This document shows positions 8,098 through 8,223 of a stretch of DNA of 8,223 nt, piece after piece. Location of the stretch: NCBI GenBank assembly GCA_964529265.1, contig CAZGVW010000246.1:1-8223 (forward strand), in the 5' to 3' direction. The stretch comes from CAZGVW01 sp964529265. Lineage in GTDB: Bacteria > Planctomycetota > Phycisphaerae > Phycisphaerales > UBA1924. A program made the translations under genes and the position numbers. The notes beneath the pieces are model-generated. The model was not told where the DNA came from and made no database searches. It saw nothing but the letters and a program-made list of their open reading frames with translations. How positions within the stretch are numbered: position 1 is the stretch's first letter; every line of letters begins with the position of its first letter.

Positions 8098-8187
8098 GGC
8101 GGCATGGATGCCGCCGGTCGCCGCGCGACTTCTGCAGACCCGCCTGCAGACCCGGAGGGTCTGCGAAAACCAGGTCTGCGAAAACCA
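8098..8187. repeat. Palindromes and short tandem repeats downstream of the sigma factor gene
   Basis: This gene-free stretch holds a palindrome GGCGGCATGGATGCCGCC (8098-8115), two copies of CTGCAGACCC 12 bases apart (8132-8141, 8144-8153), a hairpin GCAGACCC/GGGTCTGC with a 3-base loop (8146-8153 with 8157-8164), and an exact 15-bp tandem duplication GGTCTGCGAAAACCA (8158-8172, 8173-8187). No T run follows the hairpin in either direction, so it is not a classic intrinsic terminator. A further palindrome CGAACGTTCG lies at 8026-8035, just past the sigma factor stop. No gene is seen between 8022 and the window end. Confidence 0.7.
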
Positions 8188-8223
8188 GCCAACCCAGCCC
8201 CGGACTTCCCACGCGCAGGCGGC

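Noticed and set aside
8098..8187. CRISPR array
   Set aside because: Repeats are 10-15 bp, adjoining or nearly so, with two copies and no spacers of regular length.

Overview
This is a GC-rich bacterial window. It most likely comes from the Planctomycetota, probably class Phycisphaerae. Three things point there. The 16S rRNA reads like Phycisphaerae from memory: one mismatch to the EUB338 probe site and several to the PLA46 site. The 16S gene appears to be transcribed alone, without a linked 23S gene, a known planctomycete trait. The right half pairs an ECF-type sigma factor with a Hanks-type Ser/Thr kinase, also common in that phylum. No database search was possible, so the class-level call is inference.

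Layout, left to right. At 1-243 (minus) is the start of a secreted-protein gene that runs off the left edge. At 244-816 there is no convincing gene; it holds a strong minus-strand intrinsic terminator (561-599) and a hairpin-rich 16S trailer. A complete 16S rRNA gene lies at about 817-2329 (minus). Its leader of nearly 490 nt (about 2330-2816) carries UUCG-capped hairpins and a boxA-like antitermination site. A consensus-like sigma-70 promoter lies at 2823-2850, and its -35 box contains the stop codon of comF (2847-3719, minus), a phosphoribosyltransferase-fold protein. A second minus-strand intrinsic terminator (3777-3819) separates comF from the genes upstream of it.

The genes upstream form a minus-strand cluster read from 7074 down to 3908: a membrane-anchored active Ser/Thr kinase, a small Tat-exported protein with seven cysteines, and a kinase-like protein that has lost its key catalytic residues and carries short tandem repeats at both ends. 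Divergent from this cluster, on the plus strand, is an ECF-like sigma factor (about 7257-8021), followed by a short palindromic and tandem-repeat stretch at the right edge.

How they may work together (inference): the kinase, the exported protein and the pseudokinase look like one transcription unit facing a sigma factor that has no visible anti-sigma partner. That arrangement would suit a cell-envelope signalling module in which phosphorylation replaces an anti-sigma factor. ComF and the rRNA unit are an unrelated neighbouring block with its own terminators and promoter.
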